Below, piece after piece: positions 9,104 to 18,287 of a stretch of 23,955 nucleotides of DNA; the stretch's first letter is position 1, and every line of letters begins with the position of its first letter. The stretch is taken from contig SZWC01001505.1 in assembly GCA_023375785.1 (NCBI GenBank), positions 254,118 to 278,072 on the forward strand, written 5' to 3'. The notes under the pieces were generated by a model. It was not told the origin of the DNA, ran no database searches, and worked only from the letters and a program-made list of their open reading frames with translations. This DNA is from Penium margaritaceum (lineage: Eukaryota; Streptophyta; Zygnematophyceae; Desmidiales; Peniaceae). A program made the position numbers and the translations under genes.

Positions 9104-10192
9104 CGGGTGGGCTTACCGGTGACCGGAGAGGTCGGCGTTCACGCGGTGGTGCCGTGGCCGGTCCGTTCTGCGCCGTTCAAGAATCGTCACCGGCAGATTG
9201 ACAGTGGGACGCGTGGACTCGGGCGTCCTCCCTCTCGTAGTAGTCGGCCGGATCGTAGTCCTTACCGGGGTAGTCCCCTGGACTGCTGCGGCGAACCCTC
9301 GACCACACCTCCCGCTCCGCCCTCTCCTCGTAATACGCTATCTCGTCATCGATGCGGCCACGCTCACGCGCGGCTGTGGGTGACGTGGGGATGGGCTTAG
9401 TTTCCGGAGGGGAAGCCAGGGCGCCGGATGCTCGGCTGCCGGGCAGGCAGCCTCTTTTGATGGGAGGACACCAAGGTGGTGAAGCCACTGCTTCTGTTCA
9501 CGTCCAGGAGAGGACTGTGCAATGCGTGGGCATGAGAGAGCCAAGACACAGCAGGCGGCAGAGAGGAGGTGAGAAGTAGGAGAAGTTTAGGTGCTGCACC
9601 ATGGAGGTGACGGGTGCAGCCCAGGGCAGCTGCAAGAGTGTAGGTGAAGTTGCTGACAAGAAGCAGCAGGTGAGGTGTCTGTGGTATGCCCAACGAGCGC
9701 ACGGAGGCTGATGGGTGCTGGGTGGAGGGGAAGAGAAAGGGGGGCATCAGCAGAGAAGTCCTGATGCCGTAGGTGCTGCGACGGGAGCGCAGCGTGGGTC
9801 TCCCCACGTAGAACGAGAGTGCGACACAGGGTGGCTGGAGAGCACGGGTGCGGCTGCCAGGGAACGGAAGGTGGCAGTGGAGACCACAGCGTAATCAATG
9901 TGCTGAGGCCGAGCCTACGACTGCATCCTGCACAGGTTCGCTACACCCCGGGAGTCGTGGGTGCGAACTGTGCAGTTTAGAGAAAATACGCGTGTGCGGC
10001 TGCTGAGAGAGGAGCTGCGTGCGTGGCCACAACGTGGTCAGCGTGCGTGAGAGGGCCGAAGAATGGCCAAGGTGACGGCGGATGTTTGAGAGGTAGTGCT
10101 GTCGCATGCAATGAGCTTGGACACGATCCACCACAACATGGGAGTGGCCCGATGAGGTCTCAAGACTATCGCGAGGAGGAACGTTCCCTTCT
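9104..10192 (-). other. Element A 5' leader (untranslated or decayed coding)
   Basis: This is about 1.1 kb between the PBS and the pre-gag ORF. It has minus-strand open frames of about 100 codons (for example 9177-9488, with a charged tail rich in Asp, Glu, Arg and Tyr such as RIDDEIAYYEERAERE). The element B region 17513-17640 encodes a comparably charged stretch (YWQEDIDAAAER), so this may be the broken first part of the pre-gag ORF. A GTAAGC follows CCG near 9116 on the minus strand and could be a splice donor, but this is weak. Confidence 0.45.
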
Positions 10193-10204
10193 GCTCTGAT
10201 ACCA
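10193..10204 (-). other. Element A primer-binding site (initiator Met-tRNA)
   Basis: The minus strand reads TGGTATCAGAGC directly after the 5' LTR. This is the complement of the 3' end of plant-type initiator Met-tRNA and is the usual copia PBS. Confidence 0.95.
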
Positions 10205-10446
10205 GTAGGTAGCCGTAGTTGCTAGGATAGGCAAGTACACACGCATGAGAGCGACGCCATGGATCGGGTGGGGCAAGCTCACTTTGTGTAAGAGAGTGCG
10301 AAAGAACAACAAGTGAGTGTGTAAGAGCGAGCGAAGTGCTAAGTGCCGGTGGACCGGGCCACCCACGCGAGGCTCTCGACATGGGGCCCGGACGCCACCC
10401 AGGGATCGAACCCGACCCTGGAGCGAGCGAGCTCTAGGCGGTTTCT

Positions 10447-10473
10447 CACACGCCGGCATAAACCGGACGTGTG
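10447..10473 (-). promoter_or_regulatory. LTR hairpin (element A, right copy)
   Basis: CACACG + CCGG pairs with CCGG + CGTGTG around the loop CATAAA, with one unpaired A, giving a 10-bp stem. It is the same in the left LTR at 1004-1030. Confidence 0.6.
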
Positions 10474-10681
10474 GTCCCGAGGGATAAGCAACCCGGCTCA
10501 CTAAGCTAAAAGCATACAAAAGTGAGAGAAGTTACCCACATCACCAATGTATGTGGTGCATGCACTCCAACAAGTATGTGCCCCATCCTAGAATGCAGCA
10601 GTGTGCAATATTCCTATAGTTTGGCACTCCATAAGATCGGTGTTGGTGCTCTGGCCAACACTTGATAGCTTGAAGGTGTTG

Positions 10682-10686
10682 CCACC
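10682..10686. other. Left target-site duplication of element B
   Basis: CCACC, identical to 18914-18918 on the far side of element B. The uninterrupted left LTR of A has this pentamer once at the homologous place (GTTGCCACCACTGTG), which proves the insertion point. Confidence 0.95.
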
Positions 10687-11315
10687 TGTAGTTACCCGGA
10701 AAATTCCTAGGCTAAATGTGTGAGAGCAAGCAACCACGTGCGAGAGCCACACGACGCCATGGATGCGGAAATCTTGCCTTCATTAGCTCGGGTACAACCA
10801 AGACAAGGAGTGAGGGGGAGCGAATGAGACTTAGAAACCGGTGAGCATGCACTCGCCAAGGGCATCACACCCAAGCGAGCACACACCGCCACCCGGGGGT
10901 CGAGCCCGACCGCTCGGCATAAAACCGAGACGGCGGCTGCTCACCAATGCACGGGTGAACCCGGCATGGTGGCCCCCTAAGGATCAGCACCCGGGAAATG
11001 CAGCTCCCCCAGAAAACACTCAAGGTAAGCAACATGATGCAGGGCACGGCAGTGAAAATGTACATGCCCTAGCATCTACCGCATCCCAGAGTCATAGAGA
11101 AGCATAGAGAATCAGACAATGGCCACGTGTGTGTCAAGAGTGTTGTCCCGGGGTCCAGCAGCAGCAGCAGCATGAGGACGTCCATTGCTCCTGCCAGAGC
11201 TGACTCACCTGTAGCTTCCCCAGGTGGGGCCATTGTCACTCAATCTGTATAGGTGTGTGCACAGTATGTGGAGGCAAGAGGGCACAGAGTTGTGAGTGGC
11301 CAACGAACTTCAACA
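10687..11315 (-). repeat. Element B 3' LTR (left copy, 629 bp)
   Basis: Matches 18288-18913. On the element strand it starts TGTTGAAG and ends CTACA. It includes a (GCA)n stretch near 11158-11172, the B-box-like motif at 10888-10911 and the hairpin at 10910-10933. Confidence 0.96.
10910..10933 (-). promoter_or_regulatory. LTR hairpin (element B, left copy)
   Basis: Stem CCG + CTCGG pairs with CCGAG + CGG, with a single unpaired A at 10930 and a loop CATAAAA (plus strand). The right B LTR has the same at 18510-18533. The A LTRs have a differently spelled stem with the same bulge and loop at 1004-1030 and 10447-10473. The role is unknown; it lies in the transcribed part or promoter of the LTR. 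Confidence 0.6.
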
Positions 11316-11324
11316 CTCCTCCAT
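11316..11324 (-). other. Element B polypurine tract
   Basis: Minus strand ATGGAGGAG directly upstream of the 3' LTR, at the same position as in A. Confidence 0.85.
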
Positions 11325-11404
11325 GACCCACAGACAACCAACCCACACACACAGGAGCACCACAAGGGGAATCACGAGAGGTGATGGAGACAGACTGGAA
11401 CAAA

Positions 11405-11830
11405 TCAGCCTGGATCATGTGGACAGATGAGACCAACAGAGTGAACAGCACTTTTGAACACATTACGACTGAGGGCCTTCGTGAGGAAGTCAGCTCTTTG
11501 AGACCGTGTATCCACCCAAGCAACCTGGACAATGCCGGCAGCAATGCACTCGCAAACAAAATGGTGCTCCACATTGATGTGCTTGGTGCGTGAATGATGC
11601 ATGCCGCTGTTTTTAGCAATGGCCTTTGTGCTTTGGTTATCACAACGCAGAGTGATGCAACGGATGGGTACACGCAGTTGCTGCAACAGACGACACAGCC
11701 AGACAGCCTCACACGTGCTTGCACCAAGCGCAACATACTCACCCTCAGCGGTGCTGTGAGCAACACACCCTTGTTTGCAACTTTTCGAGGAGACTGCAGT
11801 GCCACCGACAAGAAAGATGTAGCCTGTTCG
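11405..11830 (-). pseudogene. Element B RNase H
   Basis: No stop lies inside this part. Catalytic residues are visible in FTDSDWAHK, STAEGEYVALGA and LRCDNQSTKAIAK, followed by RTKHINVEHHFV and TRSQRADFLTKAL, the standard copia ending. The protein ends at the TGA at 11405, about 80 bp before the polypurine tract. Confidence 0.94.
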
Positions 11831-12960
11831 ACTGCGAGCATCAGACTTATGCGCCCAGTCACTGTCCGTGAAGTCGTCAACCACAACTGAGGGATATGCA
11901 CGAAAGTACAGGCCGATGTGGGGGGTGGAGAGGGCATAATGCACTACCCGCAATGCTGCCTCAAGATGGCACTCACGGGGGTACTGGGAGTACTGGGAAA
12001 GGAAGTTCACAGCAAATGCCACATCAGCACGAGTGGTTGTGGCAAGGTACATCAAAGAGCCAATGACACGGAGGTAATCGGTCACATCGACCGTCTCCCC
12101 CAGTGTGGACACGTCCCGAGACTTCAGTAAGGACTGACCAGCGGGTGTCATGGGAGTGGATGCAGGGGGGCTGGATGTGAGGAGCGGGGAAAACCGCTCC
12201 CCAAGGCTGCGTACATATGCAGCTTGATGGACGTGCAAGGTGCGACGCCCCCGGTCTCGTTCCAACTCCATGCCAAGAAAGACTCGAGCCGGACCAAGAT
12301 CCTTCATATTGTATGTCGCCTAGAGAAGAGCCTTCACTACTACGACAGAGGCAGGGTCAGGAGAGGCAATGAGGAGATCATCCACGTAGACAAGGATGGC
12401 AACAAGTGGCTTGGTGGGGCCACTGAGGAACAGTGCGGGGTCCACAGCGCTCCGTTTATACCCTCCTTTTTCAAGGGTCGCTGTGATCTCTTGGTTCTAA
12501 CACCATGGGGACTGTTTCAAGCCATAGAGGGCCTTGAGCAAGCGCCATACCCGGTTTGTTCCATCTGAGAAGCCAGGAGGCTGCACCATGTAGATCTCCT
12601 CGTCCAACCTACCTTGGAGGAAGGCATTGTTGACATCCATCTGCTCAAGCTCCCAATCATGCTGAGCAGCCAGGCCCAAGAGAGCCCTGGCCGTGGTGTA
12701 GCGACCAACTGGGGCGAATGTCTCGTCAATGTCAACACCAGGGATCTGAGAGAATCCCTTTGCGGTGAGCCGTGCCTTGTAGCATTCAACAGTGTTGTCA
12801 GGGTTCAGTTTACGACGGTACACCCACTTGGCCGCAACTGCCTTGCGACCCGGTGGGAGGTCGACAAGCTCGTACACATTATGCTCAGAAAGTGCATCAC
12901 GCTCAGCCTTCATGGCCTTCTCCCACGGCGAGGATTCGGAGGCCGTGCGCGCTGCCTGCA
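11830..12960 (-). pseudogene. Element B reverse transcriptase, motif YVDD intact
   Basis: RVT_2 motifs in order: WEKAMKAERDAL, VYRRKLNPD, YKARLTAKGFSQIPGVD, ETFAPVGRYT, MDVNNAFLQGRLDEEIYM, KALYGLKQSP, then YVDDLLIA at 12377-12388, GPARVFLGMELERD and SLMYLATTTRAD. The catalytic Asp residues are preserved. Stops: TAG at 12497 (Trp in A) and TAG at 12320 after KALL. A Ser/Pro-rich spacer (about 13000-13550) separates it from integrase. Confidence 0.94.
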
Positions 12961-13599
12961 AAGTCAGGGGCTCAGGTGGAAGAAGGGAGAGTCCAGCGGT
13001 AGCAAAGCACGACGCAACATATCCAGCCACAGATGAGGACAGAGTTGAATGGAACTCCTCCTCAACAAGGGAGTACCCAAGTGCGGTGCTGGGATGGATG
13101 ACGGATGCTGCAGTGGACAGAGCAGAGGTAACAAGACTGAGGGCACGGAGACCAGGGTCACCAGAGACCATTGGATGAGACTGAGAGGGGAGTGCCCGGA
13201 GGCGCCCGCCACGCGTGTAGGACGACACCGGTGGAATGGACAGTGCACGCACGGAGGAGGAAGGAACATCAAGACCTGGATGTACACACGGAGGCGAGGA
13301 GGCCGCAGTGGCAGATGGTGGAGAGAGAACAAGTGGCGGGGAAACAGTGCCAGTTGAGGGCACACAAGATGCAGGGGAGACAGCATCAGGAGAAGAAGGA
13401 GACGGCCGGGGAGAAGGCGCGGTAAGAGGAACAGAAGACACAGAGGGTGAAGAGGACTGAGAGGGAAAGGAGGGCAAGGCCAGACTCAGCGCAGGGGACG
13501 AGGCGATGGAGGGCGACGAGGGACGCCCAGAGGGGAGAACAGAAGGCCCAGAGGGCAGAGAACCATCCCCATCCCGAGAGGGCGGAGCGAGAGACGCAC

Positions 13600-14600
13600 C
13601 AAGGCGGGGAGTGTCGCGTTCAAACAGGTGTTCAAAGAAGAGTGCATCACGAGACTCAATGACACGGCACTGGGAGGGGTCCCAAAAGCGCCACGCTTTG
13701 GAGAAGGGAGAGATGCCCAGAAAGAGGCAGAGCCGACCACGGGGGGATAGCTTGCCGTCGCGTTGGTCCGAGGGGACCCACACAGAGGCAAGACACCTCC
13801 ATACGCGGGCAAGACGGAGGTTTGCACGCTGACCAGTACAGTGTTCGAAGGGGGTGACAGAGTGAGGAAGGGGACCATGAGGGACACGGTTCCAAACCCA
13901 AATGATGTACGACATGGCCTCAAAGGCAAAGAGGGGGGATTACCCGGAGGCAGAGAGGAGGGAGCGCACACCATCAGCAAGGGTGCGATTCCAGCGCTCA
14001 GAGACACCATTTTGCTGAGGGGTGTAGGGAGCAGAGGACTCCACCCGGACACCACGAGAGGACAGGAAACGAGAGGTCGGACCAAAGAACTCACCACCAC
14101 GATCACTGCGAAACACACGCAAAGGTCTGTTACAGGCATGCTCAACCTGCGGGAGCCAGGACTCAAGAACATCAGTGACGTCACTTTTGTGACGAAGGGG
14201 AAAGACCCAGCGGTAGCGGGAGAAGTCATCTGTCAAGCATAGGACGTAACGGCCAAGGCCGCCAAGGAAGTCATCGGGTAATGGGCCCATGGCGTCAGCA
14301 TGCACCAGGTCGAGAGGGTGAGCAGTAGTGGACTCAGAGGTAGAGAAAGGAGAACGGTGCATCTTGCCACTGGCACAGTCAAGGTAGGTGGACGTGCAGG
14401 GAGGAGCAAACGTGGCAGGGTCAAGGCCAAGGATGGGCCAAAGGCAAAACAGGCGTTGGATGGCGGCGGTGTGAATGTGACAGAGGCGACGATGCAGAAG
14501 ATCAGTGTGCTCGGGAGACAAGGACGGGGCAACGTGAACAAGAGCAGAAGCAGCGGAAGTTGAGGGCAACGTGAGCAGGACACAGAACGGGCGATCACAT
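13600..14600 (-). pseudogene. Element B integrase
   Basis: All parts can be read in one frame: the HHCC finger (LLHRRLCHIH ... YLDCASGKMHRS), the first catalytic Asp in LDLVHADAMGPL, the second in FRSDRGGEFFG, the third catalytic residue in TPQQNGVSERWNR, then YIIWVWNRVPHG and RVIESRDALFFE. I count 34 residues between the second Asp and the Glu; C gives the same count. The only break is a TAA at 13940 after SASG, where A has Leu. Confidence 0.93.
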
Positions 14601-15535
14601 CGCACACCACGAAGAACAACACGGCCAGACGAGCACAGAGAGATAGAGGCAAGGCCACGGCTGGAGGAGAAGTCCATGCCCTGGTGGTCAAGGGTGGTCA
14701 CAGAGAGAAGAATGACCTCAAGGTTAGGCACGTACAGGACGTCAGGAAGGTAGACAGTACCACCAGGAACGACAAAGCGGACCACACCAACACCCTGAAC
14801 AGGAAGCAGCTGGCCGGAGCCAGTGCGCACAGAACGAACGGACTGAACAGGGCCAAGAGAGACGAAAGAAGAACGACGGGAGGTCATGTGATGTGTGGCC
14901 CCGAAGTCAATGATCCAGAGGCCGGGTGAAGCACGAGTGAAGGGGAGAACAAGACAGACAGCAACAGTGCCGCGGGCAGAGAGAGAGGACGAGCAACCAA
15001 TACGTGTGGGGTACGTGTGTGACTGCCACTCTTCAATCTAGGCATAATCATCAGGCAAGTCCCCTTGAACCCGACCAGAGGAGGCACCACGAAGAGTGAC
15101 CTCGGACTCACAAACAGACACGTGGGACTGGCCACTCACACTCTCACCTCCCTGAGAGCGAAGGTGAAGAAGCTCCGCAAGTCGACGCTCAAGGGTGCGT
15201 TCCTCATCACGGCGATCAGAGGAGCGCTCCGAGGAATGTTCTGAGGAGCAGTCAGAGAAGTGCCCGTCGTCAAGTGCCCAGTGGGGTACGTGGTAGTGAG
15301 AGGACGGGGGGCCGTAGTACGGAGGGCCAGATGGAGGAGGGATCCAACCCCAGGGGCTGGGTGCCGGAGGTGTCGTGTGAAGGGGGGCAGAGGTGGTGGA
15401 AAGCGCGGAGGCAGTGGAGGACGATGAGGAGGAGGCGACAGTTAGGGCAGCAACGGCAGAGGAGGCAGTAACACCGGTGCGTGCCCAGTGGGCTCGCATG
15501 GAGGAGGCCAAACGGGCATCAGCACGAGAGGCAGG
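14560..15535 (-). pseudogene. Element B protease, motif changed to DFGA
   Basis: The segment reads LWIIDFGATHHMTS where A and C read DSGATHHMT. The Ser codon has become TTC (14903-14905), a single C-to-T step from TCC. In aspartic proteases the Ser/Thr after the catalytic Asp is part of the fireman's-grip hydrogen bonds, so activity is probably lost or weak. The following strands (GVGVVRFV, LPDVLYVPNLE) are intact. A TAG at 15038 lies upstream where A has Trp. Confidence 0.9.
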
Positions 15536-16720
15536 GCATTTTGGTGCAGAGTGACCAGAGGCGCCACAGTTCCAACAGGTGACGTCAGTAGCAGTGGGGG
15601 CCGAGTTCTTGCCACCGCGGCCACCCCCACGGCCTTTGCCCCCGCGACCCCCACCACGACCGGATCCACCACCCCCACCCCGGGAGGCACCCTGATTGGA
15701 ATTTGCTGCTGCCTACGACGAGGACGAGGGAGCGGAAGCTGCAGCAGAAGAGGAAGAGGAGGAGGTGGTGACAGCAGCCAAAGCAGCGCAATGCATGCGC
15801 TTGTTCTGCAAGGCAGTCCACCAGTCGGTGAGATGCGAGGCAGTGAAGTCAAAGAGGGGGCCGATCCCAGGTGGGGAATCAGCAGGAACAGGTTCAGTGG
15901 CAAGGCGCTCAAGCTCTGCCTGAGAGACGTGCAGATACAAGTCAGACAGCTCAAGAATCAGGCCAGCAACGATGGAGAGGCAGGCAAAGAGAGGACTGGG
16001 GGCGGCCCTGCCGAGGTCTCGCAGCAGGGGCAAGCTGCGCGCCCAATACTCATCTGCTCTCTCATCCGCCCGCATCTGCAAGGTGTTGAATTGCACCGTG
16101 GGGGTGCTCTGGACAGCGTGCCCAGTCACTGTCTTGCGGCGGCGCATGAGAGCGTAGGCGCCGACAGGGTCAGCTGGCGTGCCACGAGAAGGGTCTGCAT
16201 TGTACGTACCAATTTCGTCGAGAAGACTTTCTGGACCTGCGTTGATGAGAGCTCACAGAGCGCGAGCAGCCTCTGTAGGCTGTGGCACAAACGGCGCCTT
16301 TGCAGGCGAGTAGTACTCCCAGAGAATCTCACCCTGGGCCCACGCGCTGAAGCGAGTCTCCCAGGATGTGAACGTGAGCTTAGGGGTGAACTGTGCTGGT
16401 GGAGTTTCAAAGGCCTTCTACCGAGCTGGGAGCAGAGGACGGGCAAAGGCTGCTACGGAGAGCGAGGGAGAGGAAGAGTTGGAAACAGCACCACCGGGAG
16501 GAGCAGACAAGTCTGCTGAGGCAGACTCCATGGTAGGTAGAACTGCGGCAAAGGTGGGAATGGCACGCAGCTGCTCAATGACTAGTGCGGCTACTGTAGC
16601 AGCTAGCTCCTGCTGTGCTTCCTGCCCCCGGTGAAGCTCATCCTCAGCTTTGCGGCGCTTTGCTTGCGCCTCACTAAGAGCGGCCTGGAGGGCCTCTATA
16701 GTCTCCTCTAGTGGAGGCAT
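15536..16720 (-). pseudogene. Element B gag with zinc knuckle
   Basis: The Gag begins with a coiled coil (about residues 4-55, rich in Ala, Glu and Gln, ending AALVIEQL; A has TDLVINRL). The copia Gag core follows at about 16330-15790 (WEYY, GTYNADPSRGTPAD, YWARSLPLLRDLG, LTDWWTALQNKR), then a Ser-rich and a Gly/Arg-rich RNA-binding linker, then CWNCGASGHSAPKC at 15536-15577, a standard CX2CX4HX4C knuckle with all four ligands. Stops at 16418, 16253 and 15713 break it. Confidence 0.92.
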
Positions 16721-16807
16721 GATGGAAGGGGAGACAGGGACTGAGAGTGCAGTGAGAAAAGAGTGCAAGGAGGGCAGAGAGCCAATGGGAAGGCAATGCT
16801 CACCGAA

Positions 16808-17710
16808 CTAGTGATGCGGGAGGAGAGTGAAGAGTGGCGGCACAAAAGCTGCAACCGAGGAGAACAAAACCGCCACCCAGCCTGCAACCGCCACGGTAAG
16901 ACACAAAAGTCCTGTCGCAGTGGCTCCAGCAACTGCGACAGAGGCCGATGCCACAAGAACGCCGGTGGTGATGGGTGATGTTGTGTCACGCGGGGCACCG
17001 GTAGGCGTCAGTACTGCTGCGGCAGTGGATGCTCGGATGGAGCCGACGGAGCTTGAAGTGGCGTCTCCTGCTGTGGAGGCTGCCGTGGCAATAGATGTTG
17101 CGGTTTCTGTGATCTGTGTGGCAATGTTGGCGGCAACAGCTGCCAGCAGAGTGAGGGAGGCAGCTGTCTGTGCGTATGCTTCAGCTGCCCGGCCAACTGC
17201 CGTCTGTGCGGGGCCATGGCAGGCCCTGGCTGTTGCTGTGAAGGTGGTTGCGGCACCAGCCGCTGTGTCAAGGATGGCGCCTGCCAAGCCGATTGAGTCA
17301 GTATGGACGGGAAGAACCGGGATGACGCCGGGCACCTTGGGTGCAGAGGATGTCGCGGTAGATCCTGCTGCGGTAGGAGGAGGAGCAGGTTTAGGTGCAG
17401 CTATAGGCTCAGGAGGTTGGGAGCTGCTAGAGGGTTGCGTTCTTGGGGACAAGGGCGGTGACGATGGTAGGTCGTCTGGGGTGTAGACTTGGCGATCAAT
17501 TTCCTCCCTCTAGCGCTCTGCTGCGGCGTCGATGTCCTCTTGCCAGTAGGTGTGGTCGAGCATACGCACCCACAAGGGGGTGTTGTCGTCGTCCACCAGC
17601 GTGGTGGGCCGAGTGGGCTGCTGTCGCAGCCGAGATACTCGCAGCAAGCGCACCACCCAGGCTGCGGGGAGACAAGAGGTGCTGTTGTGCAAAGAAGTGG
17701 TGCAGCGCAC
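16808..17710 (-). CDS. Pre-gag accessory ORF, element B
   Basis: A sense-strand frame ending 87 bp before the gag ATG. It is open from 17509 to 16808 and, through one TAG at 17510-17512, up to about 17780 in the same frame; the start is not certain, since no ATG marks it (GTG at 17710, TTG at 17452). The protein has a charged first part (VDDDNTPLWVRML, YWQEDIDAAAER, REEIDRQVYTPDD), a Pro/Ser-rich part, an Ala/Thr-rich part (TAVGRAAEAY, NIATQI, SSVGSIRAST) and a C-terminal hydrophobic segment ending FVPPLFTLLPHH. The last two align with the element A ORF at 8462-9103, so it has been kept across two divergent families. I recognise no family; a membrane or particle-assembly role is speculation. 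Confidence 0.7.
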
Positions 17711-17780
17711 GGTGGAGATGCACCGTGTCCGAGGATGGAGTGGGCCGTGCGTCCGCTGAGACGTGCCTGCTGCTGCAGGT

Positions 17781-18275
17781 CAGAGATGTACACGGCACAC
17801 CTGGTTAGAGGAGAGCAATTGCTGAAGCTGAGGTGTGGTGAGGTCTACAAGGACTGACGGGTAGCGGAGTCAAGGGGGGTTGTAGCAGATGCAACGTTAG
17901 ATGCCCCACGGGCTGAGGAGAGCAGCCAAGAGCGACCGAGAGAGACAAGGTCGGGACCCACCGGACGGCACAGATCTGCCGACGGTAGGGGTAGTGAAGA
18001 ATGGCCGAGAGGGTGGCCTAGGGTGCTCCGGACGAACGAGGGAGCAAAGAGACCGGGTTCCGCGAGGTGTGGCCCGTGGGTGTGGGAGAACAGATGAGGT
18101 GATGCGAGCGGAGCTCAGATGAGCACCACGGAACGAGGTGGCACTGCTGTTGAACACCGAGCAGATGCGCACCGAAGACCCGCTGCTCTGGTGAGGTCAG
18201 GTGGCGGAGAGTGGCTCGGGTGTGCGCCAAAGCGACTGACCAGGATCGAGGAGCGGTGGGCGAGGTGCCTCACAT
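17781..18275 (-). other. Element B 5' leader
   Basis: About 0.5 kb between the PBS and the pre-gag ORF. Short open frames exist but no domain is recognised. Peptide-like pieces (DLTTPQLQQLLSSNQ, then DLQQQARLS in another frame) near 17770-17850 might be more of the pre-gag ORF after frame loss. Confidence 0.5.
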
Positions 18276-18287
18276 GCTCTGATACCA
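18276..18287 (-). other. Element B primer-binding site (initiator Met-tRNA)
   Basis: Minus strand TGGTATCAGAGC next to the 5' LTR, the same 12-mer as in A. Confidence 0.95.

Larger units (their letters stand above)
10205..10686 (-). repeat. Element A 5' LTR, inner part (cut by element B)
   Basis: 482 bp matching the left LTR from its GTAGGTAGCC end. It stops at GTTGCCACC, where element B begins, and the missing remainder is at 18919-19043. It carries the hairpin at 10447-10473 and the B-box-like motif at 10394-10417 (GGTTCGATCCC on the minus strand). Confidence 0.95.
11405..16720 (-). pseudogene. Element B gag-pol (one frame, seven stops)
   Basis: The ATG at 16720 (MPPLEETIEALQ) opens a frame that stays the same for 1772 codons to a TGA at 11405 (ending PHDPG). 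Stops interrupt it at 16418 (TAG), 16253 (TGA), 15713 (TAG), 15038 (TAG), 13940 (TAA), 12497 (TAG) and 12320 (TAG). Where A or C preserve the residue, the stop replaces Trp (15038, 12497) or Arg (16253). The absence of any frameshift in 5.3 kb indicates decay mainly by base substitution. Gag and Pol are therefore one polyprotein in this lineage, with no programmed frameshift. Confidence 0.95.

Noticed and set aside
15488..16519. 343-codon plus-strand ORF
   Set aside because: It is antisense to element B gag, whose minus-strand frame has the zinc knuckle and Gag core; GC-rich codons keep the opposite strand open.
16827..17486. 219-codon plus-strand ORF opposite the pre-gag ORF of B
   Set aside because: No equivalent intact frame is seen opposite the A copies, it is antisense to the element transcript, and the minus-strand protein is the one that aligns between A and B.
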